Shown one piece after another: positions 49,884-58,038 of a stretch of DNA of 64,000 nucleotides. The stretch spans positions 744,001 through 808,000 of the forward strand of contig NZ_JABMCZ010000003.1 of the NCBI RefSeq assembly GCF_013186535.1, in the 5' to 3' direction. Source of the DNA: Nocardia terpenica (GTDB lineage Bacteria; Actinomycetota; Actinomycetes; Mycobacteriales; Mycobacteriaceae). The notes under the pieces are model-generated. The model made no database searches. It saw only the letters and a program-made list of their open reading frames with translations, and was not told where the DNA came from. The stretch's first letter is position 1; every line of letters starts with the position of its first letter. A program made the translations under genes and the position numbers.

Positions 49884-50852
49884 ATGACGCCTCCGCCGCC
49901 CAACGACGAGCTTCGTACCGTGCCGGGACAGGCGGACGTCGGCCGTGAGTGGATCTACTGCTTGCGTGACTATTCGCGATCTGAGCGTGTGCGGGTACTC
50001 GCGATCGACACGCGACCGCGGAGCGTACGCGTCGACGTCGAGTTCCTCGACGGCGAGAAGGCCGGGCAGCGGGAGAATATTCCTTCGGGTCGGCTCCGTG
50101 GTCCTTGGAGCTCCGTGCAGAGATATGACGAGCTCATGGGGAACTGGAGTCGCCTCGCTGCCGAGGGCGACATCAGCGAGCCGGAGGAATGGGCCATCGA
50201 CACGGTGTTCGAACTGCTGATACCTGACGAGATCGCGACGTGCTGGGGGCAGCAGGTCAAAGAGGTAACGGTAGTCCACGACCGAATCGGATTCGAGAAG
50301 CTCATCGGCACCACGCTCGACGAAATCACCGCTGCCGTGGCGTCGTTCGAGCTCGACGGCACGTTGATACTGTCACCGGCAGGCTCGCTGATGGTCGCCG
50401 AGTTGGCGTGCCTCCACAATCCCGCGCCCATTCTCGATTGGGTGATGGAGGCCGAGGAAAAAGCGCGAGACCTGTGCATCAGCGGGCGTAAGTTCCAGGC
50501 TCATGACAGGTCGGGCGAATGCACCTCGGATCCGGAATGGGAGTACAAGTGGTACATCGAACACGACCGGCCACAGCACGAGTTGCTACGTCAGTGGTGC
50601 GGCCACCGGGCTGTAACCACATACGAACGGGTGACCGCCGCCGAGGCGGAAGTGCTTCGACTCGATCGCATCGTGCGGCGGCTACTCGACGTCGTTCGAG
50701 ACCATAACCACATTTTGGCCGAGGTGATCGAACGGGAACACGAGACCGAACGCATTACACCTGCCAATGTCCGGCCCGAGATCGAACGTCCGAAGCACCC
50801 GTCCGAAATGCCCGTCCGGATCATCAAGGTACGTGCGCCGAGGTGGTGGTGA
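49884..50852 (+). CDS. Unrecognised protein with C-terminal coiled coil
   Basis: 322 residues. An N-terminal beta-rich part (GREWIYCLRDYSRSERVRV, VRVDVEFLDGEKAGQ) resembles small RNA- or DNA-binding barrels; the middle has VFELLIPDEIATCWG and the end a long charged helix (TAAEAEVLRLDRIVRRLLDV, AEVIEREHETERI). Codon use is less GC-biased than in region 2. It is tail-to-tail with the next gene, 12 bp apart. No function assigned. Confidence 0.55.
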   Translation: MTPPPPNDELRTVPGQADVGREWIYCLRDYSRSERVRVLAIDTRPRSVRVDVEFLDGEKAGQRENIPSGRLRGPWSSVQRYDELMGNWSRLAAEGDISEPEEWAIDTVFELLIPDEIATCWGQQVKEVTVVHDRIGFEKLIGTTLDEITAAVASFELDGTLILSPAGSLMVAELACLHNPAPILDWVMEAEEKARDLCISGRKFQAHDRSGECTSDPEWEYKWYIEHDRPQHELLRQWCGHRAVTTYERVTAAEAEVLRLDRIVRRLLDVVRDHNHILAEVIEREHETERITPANVRPEIERPKHPSEMPVRIIKVRAPRWW

Positions 50853-50864
50853 AGCCGTGCTCGG

Positions 50865-52412
50865 TCACCACCTCGACGAGTGGTCCGGACCGTAGTAGCT
50901 CCAGCCGTTGAGATACGGCTTCAGATCCTCCGCGCTGGGCTTGGGAATGGCAGGCATGCCCAGCCTCCCGTGCAACGGATCCAGTTCCTTTCGGTGGTTC
51001 GACGCCCATTCCAGCCAGCGAGCCGCCTCCTCCGCGTCATGTTCATCGTCGATACCAGCGATGTGGGATTGCATCGCTGCCAGGTATTCGTCGAGCTCAT
51101 GCAGCTGGCGCCAACGCTTGGCCTGTTCCCGGAAGACCTTCGCGCGGTGGGCATCTGCGAATGCCGACTCGGCGGTCGCCATTGCTGTTTCCCACCGGCG
51201 TTGGCGTTCGGCTGCGTCGCGCTCGTCGGCAAGCCGGTTCACCTCGGCCTCCGCTGCCCGCAGTTCCAGCTCCAGCACAACGTGGGCCAAGTCGACTACG
51301 CCCTCGTCGTCACTGTACGTCCACGACGACTCGAGGCATGAGACACCGTCTGCGATCGTCAGCGTGATCCGACCACTGGGAACGACATCGTATTTGGTGA
51401 TCGTATACGCGGAATCCCTTGCGGCGCGGGCGAGTTCGGTCGTCGTCGCCTCGTGCGGAACCTTCTCGGTCGGTTCGACCAGCTGGACGCCGAAGGAATG
51501 CCCCTTGATCTTGATCTGTAGCACTCGTGGTGAACTGTTGCGCCGGTTGTAATAGCCGCCCCGATGATCGTGTCCCGGCACCGCGGAGACGTCGGCGCCC
51601 TGCGCTGTGAGCGCCGAGGCGAGCACATCCAGCACGCCAAGTGCCCACACTCGGACCGACGGCGTGATCTGCATGCTCTTCTCGTCGTCCCGGAGGCGAA
51701 TTACGGCCGAATGGGACAACGTGCGTCGAATCGGCACAATAATCGGCTTCGGCTCATCCAGCAGCCTGATGGCCAGTTCTCGGGGGTCCTGCCCGCGCCC
51801 GGCCACTAGCAGCTTGCCCTTCGGTACTTTGCCCAATCGCACAGCGGAACGGATCAGACTGTCGTAGTTGGGGCCGTCGGCTGTCCGGCTGACAAGGAGT
51901 GTTCCGTCGGCGTCGATGATGTCAGCGATCAAATTGTCGACCGGGCGCGGGCGAGGCGGCTTCCTCTTGGACTGAGCAACTGGCTCTTCCACTGGCAAGG
52001 AGTCCGCCAAAGGCGAACGGGCGCCCCTGGTTTCGCTCTCATCCCCGAAGGGGCGATCGACGCCGCCTACCACGTCACGCTGAACCGCGGCATCGGCGTG
52101 GACACGCTGGCGCCGGTCAGGTGTTTCGTGTTGATCCTGCCGCCGGACAGGTCGACGAGGTGCTCTTGCCTTGCGTTTGCTGTCCCAGTGACCATCCGGG
52201 TACCGGCCGTGGTCGAGATAATAGCGGCCAGCCTCCGTCAACGCCGCGCGCCAGGCGCCGCCCTTCGTTGACACCGTGAGCAGGCGACGCCACTCCAGGG
52301 CCTTCGCACTGTGCTTATAGGTGTGGCCCATCATGACTCCGTCCGGACATCCCTCGGACACCCAGTTCAGGACGTCCAGCTGAACACCGGAAATCGGGCC
52401 GCTACGCGCCAT
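50865..52412 (-). CDS. Unrecognised protein with winged-helix-like N-terminus
   Basis: 515 residues. The first 70 (LDVLNWVSEGCPDGVMMGHT, LTVSTKGGAWRAALTEAGRYYL) look like a winged helix. A basic linker (KRKARAPRRPVRRQDQ) follows, then an alpha/beta segment (AIRLLDEPKPIIVPIRRTLSH, GVQLVEPTEKVPHEATTTE) and a C-terminal coiled coil (ELRAAEAEVNRLADERDAAE) ending in a Trp/Tyr-rich tail. I recognise it only as a type of hypothetical protein found in actinobacterial islands. ATG 52412 or 52427 are both possible. Confidence 0.55.
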   Translation of the reverse strand: MARSGPISGVQLDVLNWVSEGCPDGVMMGHTYKHSAKALEWRRLLTVSTKGGAWRAALTEAGRYYLDHGRYPDGHWDSKRKARAPRRPVRRQDQHETPDRRQRVHADAAVQRDVVGGVDRPFGDESETRGARSPLADSLPVEEPVAQSKRKPPRPRPVDNLIADIIDADGTLLVSRTADGPNYDSLIRSAVRLGKVPKGKLLVAGRGQDPRELAIRLLDEPKPIIVPIRRTLSHSAVIRLRDDEKSMQITPSVRVWALGVLDVLASALTAQGADVSAVPGHDHRGGYYNRRNSSPRVLQIKIKGHSFGVQLVEPTEKVPHEATTTELARAARDSAYTITKYDVVPSGRITLTIADGVSCLESSWTYSDDEGVVDLAHVVLELELRAAEAEVNRLADERDAAERQRRWETAMATAESAFADAHRAKVFREQAKRWRQLHELDEYLAAMQSHIAGIDDEHDAEEAARWLEWASNHRKELDPLHGRLGMPAIPKPSAEDLKPYLNGWSYYGPDHSSRW

Positions 52413-52781
52413 GCCCAAGCCTCGCACGGGTCGCGGGCACGACGCTCCAGTTTCGACGCCACAATGTCTACCCGGTCAATGACCGTCGATACTTGTCGAT
52501 GGTCCCGGATCTTATTTGGGACACAGCTGGACGACATCGGAGCTACGGTCTCGGCGTCTCGTTAGAGCAGCACGCCGAAAATGTGCGGCCGATAGCGACC
52601 GCGCAGTTATCGGCGCCTTGTCCGCTGGGTGGTCGAATTCAACGCCGGGCAGCCGCAGTTGACACCCGTGGTCAGCGAGGTTGTCGTTAACGATGATCCT
52701 GACGGCTTCGCCCGTGGCGCTCTGCGCGACCCTGGAAAGTACTACCATCAAACTAGTTGTAATTCACTACTAGGAGCGCCC
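52413..52781. promoter_or_regulatory. 369-bp gap with HxlR operator ACTAGT-N11-ACTAGG
   Basis: No gene seen. ACTAGT (52752-52757) and ACTAGG (52769-52774), 11 bp apart, lie just before the HxlR start codon and match the site in front of the next gene (53238-53260). Confidence 0.5.
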
Positions 52782-53225
52782 ATGGTCGACCACGTCACCT
52801 TCCAGTACAGTCAGGCTTTCCTGGCCGCGATCTCCGAGCGCTGGAACTATCAGATCCTGCGCGAGGTGTTCTTCGGGGTGCGGCGGTTTGGGGAACTCAA
52901 ACGCGCGCTGGGTATTTCGGCGACCATGCTCACGACGCGGTTGGCCGAGTTGGCGGAGTTGGGTCTGCTGGAGAAGCGGGTGTATCGGCCGGATAAGGGC
53001 TGGTATGAGTACCTGCTTACCGACGATGCGCGCAGGCTTGTCGTTCCCGCGCTGGTCGCGGTCGCTCGCTGGGCGGAGAGTCGGGCCGCCGGTGAGCGGA
53101 TCGATGCTCGACCGCTGCGGCACACCACCTGTGGCGATGAAACCGAACCGTATCTCGCCTGTAGTAGCTGCGGGCGGCCCATCGAAGCGGCCACCTTGGA
53201 GCCTCTGGCGCCGCCATCCAGCTAG
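52782..53225 (+). CDS. HxlR-family regulator
   Basis: 147 residues. The winged helix FLAAISERWNYQILREVFFG, RRFGELKRALGISATMLTTRL, LAELGLLEKRVYRPDKGWYEY is diagnostic. The C-terminal part has CGDE...LACSSCG, a Cys pair that could sense redox state or metal. TAGGAG precedes ATG 52782. Paired ACTAGT sites occur upstream of it and of the downstream operon, so it probably regulates both. Confidence 0.85.
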   Translation: MVDHVTFQYSQAFLAAISERWNYQILREVFFGVRRFGELKRALGISATMLTTRLAELAELGLLEKRVYRPDKGWYEYLLTDDARRLVVPALVAVARWAESRAAGERIDARPLRHTTCGDETEPYLACSSCGRPIEAATLEPLAPPSS

Positions 53226-53237
53226 TGCTAAATTCTG

Positions 53238-53260
53238 ACTAGTAGGTAATCAGTACTAGT
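53238..53260. promoter_or_regulatory. HxlR operator ACTAGT-N11-ACTAGT
   Basis: Two ACTAGT half-sites at 53238-53243 and 53255-53260, with the same 11-bp spacer as the site upstream of the regulator, in the 49-bp gap before the hydrolase operon. Confidence 0.65.
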
Positions 53261-53274
53261 TGAACGGAGTCGTC

Positions 53275-54141
53275 ATGATGACTGGCGACCAGTTGGAAGA
53301 CGTGACCGAGCGGTTGATCCCGACCGCGCTGGGTCTGATCAACGTGCGCGACGGTGGCCGTAGCGACGGTCCGGTCCTGGTGTTCTGGCCGAGCCTGATG
53401 ATGGACGGCACGATGTGGCGGTATCAGTACGAGCACTTCGCCCCGGACTATCGGATCGTGTTGGTGGACAGTCCCGGTCACGGCCGGTCCGAGGCGCTGC
53501 GCAAGATCATCGACCTGAAGGACTGTGCCGACGCGCTGGTGGAGATCCTCGACGCTCTCCGCATCGGCAAATGCGTGCTGATCGGCAACAGCTGGGGCGG
53601 CATGCTCGCCGGTGTCTTCCCCGCCTACTATCCGGACCGGACGGCCGCCGCCATCGGCATCAACGCTACCGCCTCCTTGCCCACCATGTTCGAAAGCATC
53701 TGGGCCACAGCACTTTCGGCCTATCTATCGCTGCATGCCACGATGCCCGCACTCGCGGCGCGGGCCGCCCGGGGCGCCTTCGCCGGGCCGACCGCCGAAG
53801 CGAGCAATCCGGAGTTCCTGGCATTCACCGATTTCGTTCTGCGGGACGATCCGAAGTCGGTGGCGTGGGCTTTGCGCAGCATCCTGATCGGCCGCAAGGA
53901 CGAACACCGCCGGCTGGCGACCATCTCCCCGGATATCCCGGTGCTGATCATCGCCGGTGAGGAGGACAGTCAGTTCCCGGTGCACGTGGTGCGGAAGATG
54001 GCAGATGCGATACCGGGCAGCACTTTCCGCGTGCTCTTGCATACCGGTCACCTCGCCGCCCGGGAGAACCCGGACGCGGTCAATGCCGAGATCGACGCGT
54101 TCCTGACCGCCCTGCCCGCCGCTGCCGGAGCCCGGTCATGA
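53275..54141 (+). CDS. Alpha/beta-hydrolase, first gene of the HxlR operon
   Basis: 288 residues. VFWPSLMMDGTMWRYQ (oxyanion region), DSPGHGRSE, nucleophile GNSWGGM, acid IAGEEDSQFP and histidine HTGHLAARENP: a complete Ser-Asp/Glu-His triad of the 3-oxoadipate-enol-lactonase/esterase group. ACGGAG precedes ATG 53275. Its stop overlaps the next start (ATGA). Confidence 0.8.
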   Translation: MMTGDQLEDVTERLIPTALGLINVRDGGRSDGPVLVFWPSLMMDGTMWRYQYEHFAPDYRIVLVDSPGHGRSEALRKIIDLKDCADALVEILDALRIGKCVLIGNSWGGMLAGVFPAYYPDRTAAAIGINATASLPTMFESIWATALSAYLSLHATMPALAARAARGAFAGPTAEASNPEFLAFTDFVLRDDPKSVAWALRSILIGRKDEHRRLATISPDIPVLIIAGEEDSQFPVHVVRKMADAIPGSTFRVLLHTGHLAARENPDAVNAEIDAFLTALPAAAGARS

Positions 54142-54530
54142 CCGCGGTCGCGGCTCCGGTGCCGCGCTGGGTGCGCCAGATCATGCGGGAGATCGACACC
54201 CTGTCCTTCGGGGACGGCTTCGCGCATCTCACCGACGACACCGAAATGTATCTCGGGACAGCGCATATCGTCGGTGCGCAGGCCATCCAGGAATTCTTCG
54301 TGCGGATCGATGAGCCCCTGCACATCACCCACGAGGTCCTCGAATTCTGGACCGCCCCCGGCGGCGTGTGCCTGCTGCGCGGGGAGGCGAGGATGGCGAA
54401 GAAGACCGCACCCGGTGAGGTCGTGCAGGCCCCGTTCATGCACATCTTCTACCTCGCCGATACCGACCCGGCGCGCATCGCGACCTGGCGTATCACCGCC
54501 GGACCACTGCGCATCGACGCCGTCCTCTGA
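54138..54530 (+). CDS. NTF2/SnoaL-like small protein
   Basis: 130 residues. VRQIMREIDTLSFGDGFAHL, MYLGTAHIVGAQAIQEFFVR and FWTAPGGVCLLRGEARM follow the NTF2-like cone fold. Start overlaps the hydrolase stop by 4 nt. It likely acts on or binds the same small molecule as the flanking hydrolases; the reaction is unknown. Confidence 0.7.
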   Translation: MTAVAAPVPRWVRQIMREIDTLSFGDGFAHLTDDTEMYLGTAHIVGAQAIQEFFVRIDEPLHITHEVLEFWTAPGGVCLLRGEARMAKKTAPGEVVQAPFMHIFYLADTDPARIATWRITAGPLRIDAVL

Positions 54531-54564
54531 GCGTGAAAGTGGCTTCGGCAGAAAAGGTTTGGTT

Positions 54565-55779
54565 ATGTCAGCAGTATTCGGCCGCGCCGATCCCGGCGCG
54601 GCTCACGATTCGATCGCCCGGCACGAGGCAATCACCCTGGCCGGTCCGCACCTGATGGAGAAGGTCGACGAACTGGCGGCGATCAGTCCGCAACTACACC
54701 GTTCGCTGCTGGACGGGTTCGGTGGGCCGCTGGCCGGGCGCGCCATCGGCTACCGCGACTGGGCGCTGCTCACCCTGGCCGTATTGACGGCCCTCGGCGA
54801 CACCGACGACCAGCTGGGCGTCTACTTCGACGCGGCGGTGCGGCATGGCGCCACCGACGCGGAAATCGCCGACGTGATCAGTCTCGCCCTGGCCTATGCG
54901 GGCGCGCCGCGCGCGGTGAACGCCGCCCGGGCTCTCGGTGGCCGACTCGCCGACCTGCGTACCCCGGACCTGCGCTCCGCCAAGGAAATACGGGTGCGGT
55001 TGCGCGATCACGACACGATGGTGTGGGACAGCGGCGGCGACGGCGTCCCGATGGTGCTGATCCACGCGCTGTCGCTGGATCACCGATTCTGGCGCGCGGT
55101 GTGGCCGCACCTGACCGGACTCGGCCGGGTCGTCGCCTACGACATACGCGGCCACGGCCACGCCCGCGGTGCGCCCGACACAACCGGGCTCGACCAGCTC
55201 GCCACTGACACCATCGACCTGCTCGACGCCCTGCACATCCCCGCCGCGGACATCTACGGGGCCTCCTATGGCGGCGCGATCGCCCAGCATGTCGCGCTCG
55301 AGTATCCGACCCGGGTCCGGTCGCTGGCCTTGATCGCCACCGCGTCCCGATCGCCTCGCGCACTGCTCGAAGCACGTGCCACCGCCGCCGAGGAGCAGGG
55401 GATGCAGGCGCAGGTGCCGGTTTCGCTGCTGCGCTGGTTCTTGCCCGAGACCATCGCCGAGGACGGCTGGGCAGTCCGATATGCCCGCGAATGCGTCCGC
55501 CGCGACCGCGTCGCGGACTGGGCCGCGGCATGGCGGGCCATGGCCCGCCTGGACGTCGTAGACCGGCTGCCGCAAATCACCGCCCCCACCCTCGTGATCG
55601 CCGGACAACAGGACCTCTCGGCCACACCCGAGGACATGCGCCGAACGGCCCGCGGCATCCCCGACAGCGAGTACGTCCTGCTCGACCCGGGCACGCACAT
55701 GATGCCCCTGGAGCAACCCGACGCATTGGCGGCAGCGTTGCGCCGATTCCGCGGCTCGAATTCGGTGGCGGCGGGATAG
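54565..55779 (+). CDS. Carboxymuconolactone-decarboxylase-like domain fused to alpha/beta-hydrolase
   Basis: 404 residues. Residues 1-140 form a CMD/AhpD-type helical domain (SPQLHRSLLDGFGGPL, YRDWALLTLAVLTALGDTDD, VRHGATDAEIADVISLALAY). Residues 145-400 are an alpha/beta-hydrolase (LIHALSLDHRFWRAVWPHL, DIRGHGHARG, YGASYGGAIAQ, IAGQQDLSATP, DPGTHMMPLEQ). PcaL of the protocatechuate pathway fuses the same two activities in the opposite order. It is the third gene of the HxlR operon. The CMD part lacks an evident CxxC, so it is not a peroxidase type. Confidence 0.8.
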   Translation: MSAVFGRADPGAAHDSIARHEAITLAGPHLMEKVDELAAISPQLHRSLLDGFGGPLAGRAIGYRDWALLTLAVLTALGDTDDQLGVYFDAAVRHGATDAEIADVISLALAYAGAPRAVNAARALGGRLADLRTPDLRSAKEIRVRLRDHDTMVWDSGGDGVPMVLIHALSLDHRFWRAVWPHLTGLGRVVAYDIRGHGHARGAPDTTGLDQLATDTIDLLDALHIPAADIYGASYGGAIAQHVALEYPTRVRSLALIATASRSPRALLEARATAAEEQGMQAQVPVSLLRWFLPETIAEDGWAVRYARECVRRDRVADWAAAWRAMARLDVVDRLPQITAPTLVIAGQQDLSATPEDMRRTARGIPDSEYVLLDPGTHMMPLEQPDALAAALRRFRGSNSVAAG

Positions 55780-55916
55780 ATTTCGGCGACGAGAGCAGTC
55801 GGGTTGAGCCCGGAGCGATCTTGTGGGCTCAGTTGGCTGAGCCGGTCCCTGGTCGAGGTGGCATCGGCTTGAAGACCGACGCCGACGTGTAATACACATC
55901 GACCGGGTGGCCTGAC

Positions 55917-56132
55917 CTACAGTCCTGCTCGATAGAGTTGTCCGTGCTGTGTGCGAGTACCAATGTGTTGTGGAAGTCCGATTTCGTCGTTGTTGGTGCA
56001 CGATAACCAGTGGCAATCGACACCTGGCGCGAGATTGGTGGCCTGCTGGGCGCCAGCCCGGGGAATGAAGAGTCCAGTGGTAGCGATGCCGAGGGCAGCA
56101 ACACTCAAGGCTCTAGCCAGTCGCTGGTTCAC
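55917..56132 (-). CDS. Possible small secreted protein, maybe frameshifted
   Basis: GTG 56132 after AAGG opens a signal peptide (RLARALSVAALGIATTGLFI, PRAGAQ) and a 43-residue mature part (DCHWLSCTNNDEIGL). In the adjacent frame the same DNA from about 56030 to 55829 reads TTKSDFHNTLVLAHSTDNS, EQDCRSGHPVDVYYTS, which looks more natural, so one frameshift may have split a protein of about 100 residues. No family recognised. Confidence 0.35.
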   Translation of the reverse strand: MNQRLARALSVAALGIATTGLFIPRAGAQQATNLAPGVDCHWLSCTNNDEIGLPQHIGTRTQHGQLYRAGL

Positions 56133-56533
56133 TACCTTGTCAACTCCGATCCGAACGATTCCGCGCCACGGGGGAGACTGCGTGGAGGGCATACATCAAC
56201 TGAACGTAACTTCCGTCAGAGAGATGTGCATGTGCGAGAAGCCTTGGCCCTCAACAAACATCTGCACTTGTGTGGGCCCGCACGGGGTATCGATGCGTCG
56301 GCGCGGTTTGGTGGCCGAGCAGATCGACGAAGCGGTGCATCTGTACGAGCTGGGTTGGTCTCTGGCCCGGGGGGAGAGCGTCTGGATGTGGACGTGCGAC
56401 GGTGCATGCCAGGCTTCGTGAGCGGGGAATCGTTATCAGGGACACCCAGGGACGATCATGAAATTCGGCCAGCGCCGCAGGTTCGTGCCCTCGGAAGGGC
56501 GCACCGAACATGGGAACCGGGACGACCTGGGGG

Positions 56534-56578
56534 TTTCGGGGGATAGCTGGTGATCGAAGCCGATTACCAGCTGTAGAC
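56534..56578. repeat. 44-bp direct repeat, left copy
   Basis: AGCTGGTGATCGAAGCCGAT plus flanks, ending CCAGCTGTAGAC. It abuts the left end of the IS remnant and recurs at 57643-57686 with one indel and one substitution. The copy contains an inverted AGCTGGT/ACCAGCT. Confidence 0.8.
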
Positions 56579-57641
56579 CTGACTTGGGACAAGTTAGTGT
56601 GCAAGTCGCCGGGCTCGGCTCGGCGGTCTCGGTGGGTTTTGGTCAGGGCCTCGGCCCGGTCGGCGGGTAGCGGGTCGGCGGCGGTGAGGGTTCGGTTGCC
56701 AGGCTCGGATCTCGATGGTGCGGTAGCGGTGGGCGGTCTATATGAATTTCTTGATGCTCTATCCGGTGCGGGTCTCGATCCGATGCGAGACCGCGAGGGC
56801 GGCGAACACGATGGTCAAGTGAGCGTCGATGGATTCGCGTTTGTAGTGGTAGATCGGTCTGGCTTGCAGGTCGTTTTTGGACATGTGGAACGCTTTCTCG
56901 ATTCGCCACAGGTGGTGGTAGGCGCCGATGACGAACTCAGCGTTGGGGCTGGTCAGATTCGTGGTGTAGCCCTTGAGTCCGACCAGCGCCCGGGTTTTGG
57001 CTTCCAAGGTGCGATCGACGGTTTGGTGGCACCGATGAGTTTCACGAACCGGTTCTTCTTCACCGGAACCTTCCCGTCGACGGCTTTCTCCGCCTTCGCG
57101 ACCTGTTCGTCGATCCCGCGCAGTGTGCGCCGCGCCCGATCGGCTCGGTATTGGTAGTAGATGACGGTGTCGAGGATCCCGCGCGCTTTCTCCTTGCCGG
57201 TCGCCGCCCAGGGCTGAGTGAATACGTATCCGTCGGAAATGTCCTTGCCGGGGTGCATTTGTCGCCACTCGGTCATCACTTGCCGTTTGCGGGGGATGCG
57301 GGTGCCGAGGATGAACGACAGACCGGCCTCGGCGATCGCGATTTGGTTGGGGCTTCAGAGATCATGCCAGCGGCCAGGCGCTGGTTCGCCGCGGCCCGCA
57401 ACGCCTCCAACTCGGCGTCGTCGTGCGCCGATCCGACATGCTTGATATCGCGGGCACCACGCCGCGTCGACCGCACGATCTGCACCGCAGTCGCCCGACG
57501 CGATCTTCACCGTCCGCACGTAGGCCACCCGAACCAGGCACGAAGATTGGCTTACTGTGCAAATTCAAGCCTGCTCGACAACGGCCCCGCTGATCACGAG
57601 CCAGCAACCATCGCCAAGATCAACATCTGTCCCAAGTCAGG
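56578..57641 (-). mobile_element. Decayed IS1634-like insertion sequence
   Basis: 14-bp terminal inverted repeats CCTGACTTGGGACA (56578-56591) and its complement (57628-57641) bound 1064 bp. The minus strand shows transposase pieces in several frames: N-terminal IVRSTRRGARDIKHVGSA (57430-57485), middle MHPGKDISDGYVFTQPWAAT (57180-57260) and C-terminal IGAYHHLWRIEKAFHMSKND, ESIDAHLTIVFAALAVSHRI (56760-56950). Frameshifts near 57020 and 57360 and an internal deletion make it inactive; intact relatives are longer. Confidence 0.75.
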
Positions 57642-57642
57642 T

Positions 57643-57686
57643 TTTCGGGGACAGCTGGTGATCGAAGCCGATTACCAGCTGTAGAC
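57643..57686. repeat. 44-bp direct repeat, right copy
   Basis: Second copy of the repeat at 56534-56578, directly after the right IS end. Far longer than the target duplications of IS1634-type elements. Confidence 0.8.
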
Positions 57687-58038
57687 GGTTGTTGTCGTTC
57701 GCCGTCCCAGCGTCAATTCTCGAAATATCGACAGAAGTCATCTGATGCTGGTCGACTCTACCGCGACCACAGGCTCGGCTCGGCTGCGATTGCCGTCGAC
57801 GGCCTTGGTGGCGAACTCCACCGATGCGACCACCAGAGAACTGTCGGCATCGACCGGCAGGTCGGCGACAGTCCGGTGATTGGTAGCCGTGGGGCCCTCG
57901 TTGACCTCCGCGTTGCAGCGTTGAGCACACCGTCCTGGGGGTGCTGGCCGCCGGTTCTCACTCTCGTTCCCGTCGGTGGTTGTGATTTGGGCAAGGGATT
58001 CGAGCGCACCAGTGAGCTCATCGACGCAGGCTCTCTGC
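57687..58038. other. 352-bp gap between IS remnant and hsdR
   Basis: No intact gene. A minus-strand frame (TSVDISRIDAGTANDNNRLQ, LVIGFDHQL) runs into the direct repeat and may be the end of a gene interrupted by the IS. It lies downstream of the hsdR stop. Confidence 0.3.

Noticed and set aside
56534..57686. The 44-bp direct repeats as the IS target-site duplication
   Set aside because: IS1634-type elements make short duplications; 44 bp is too long, so another origin is needed.
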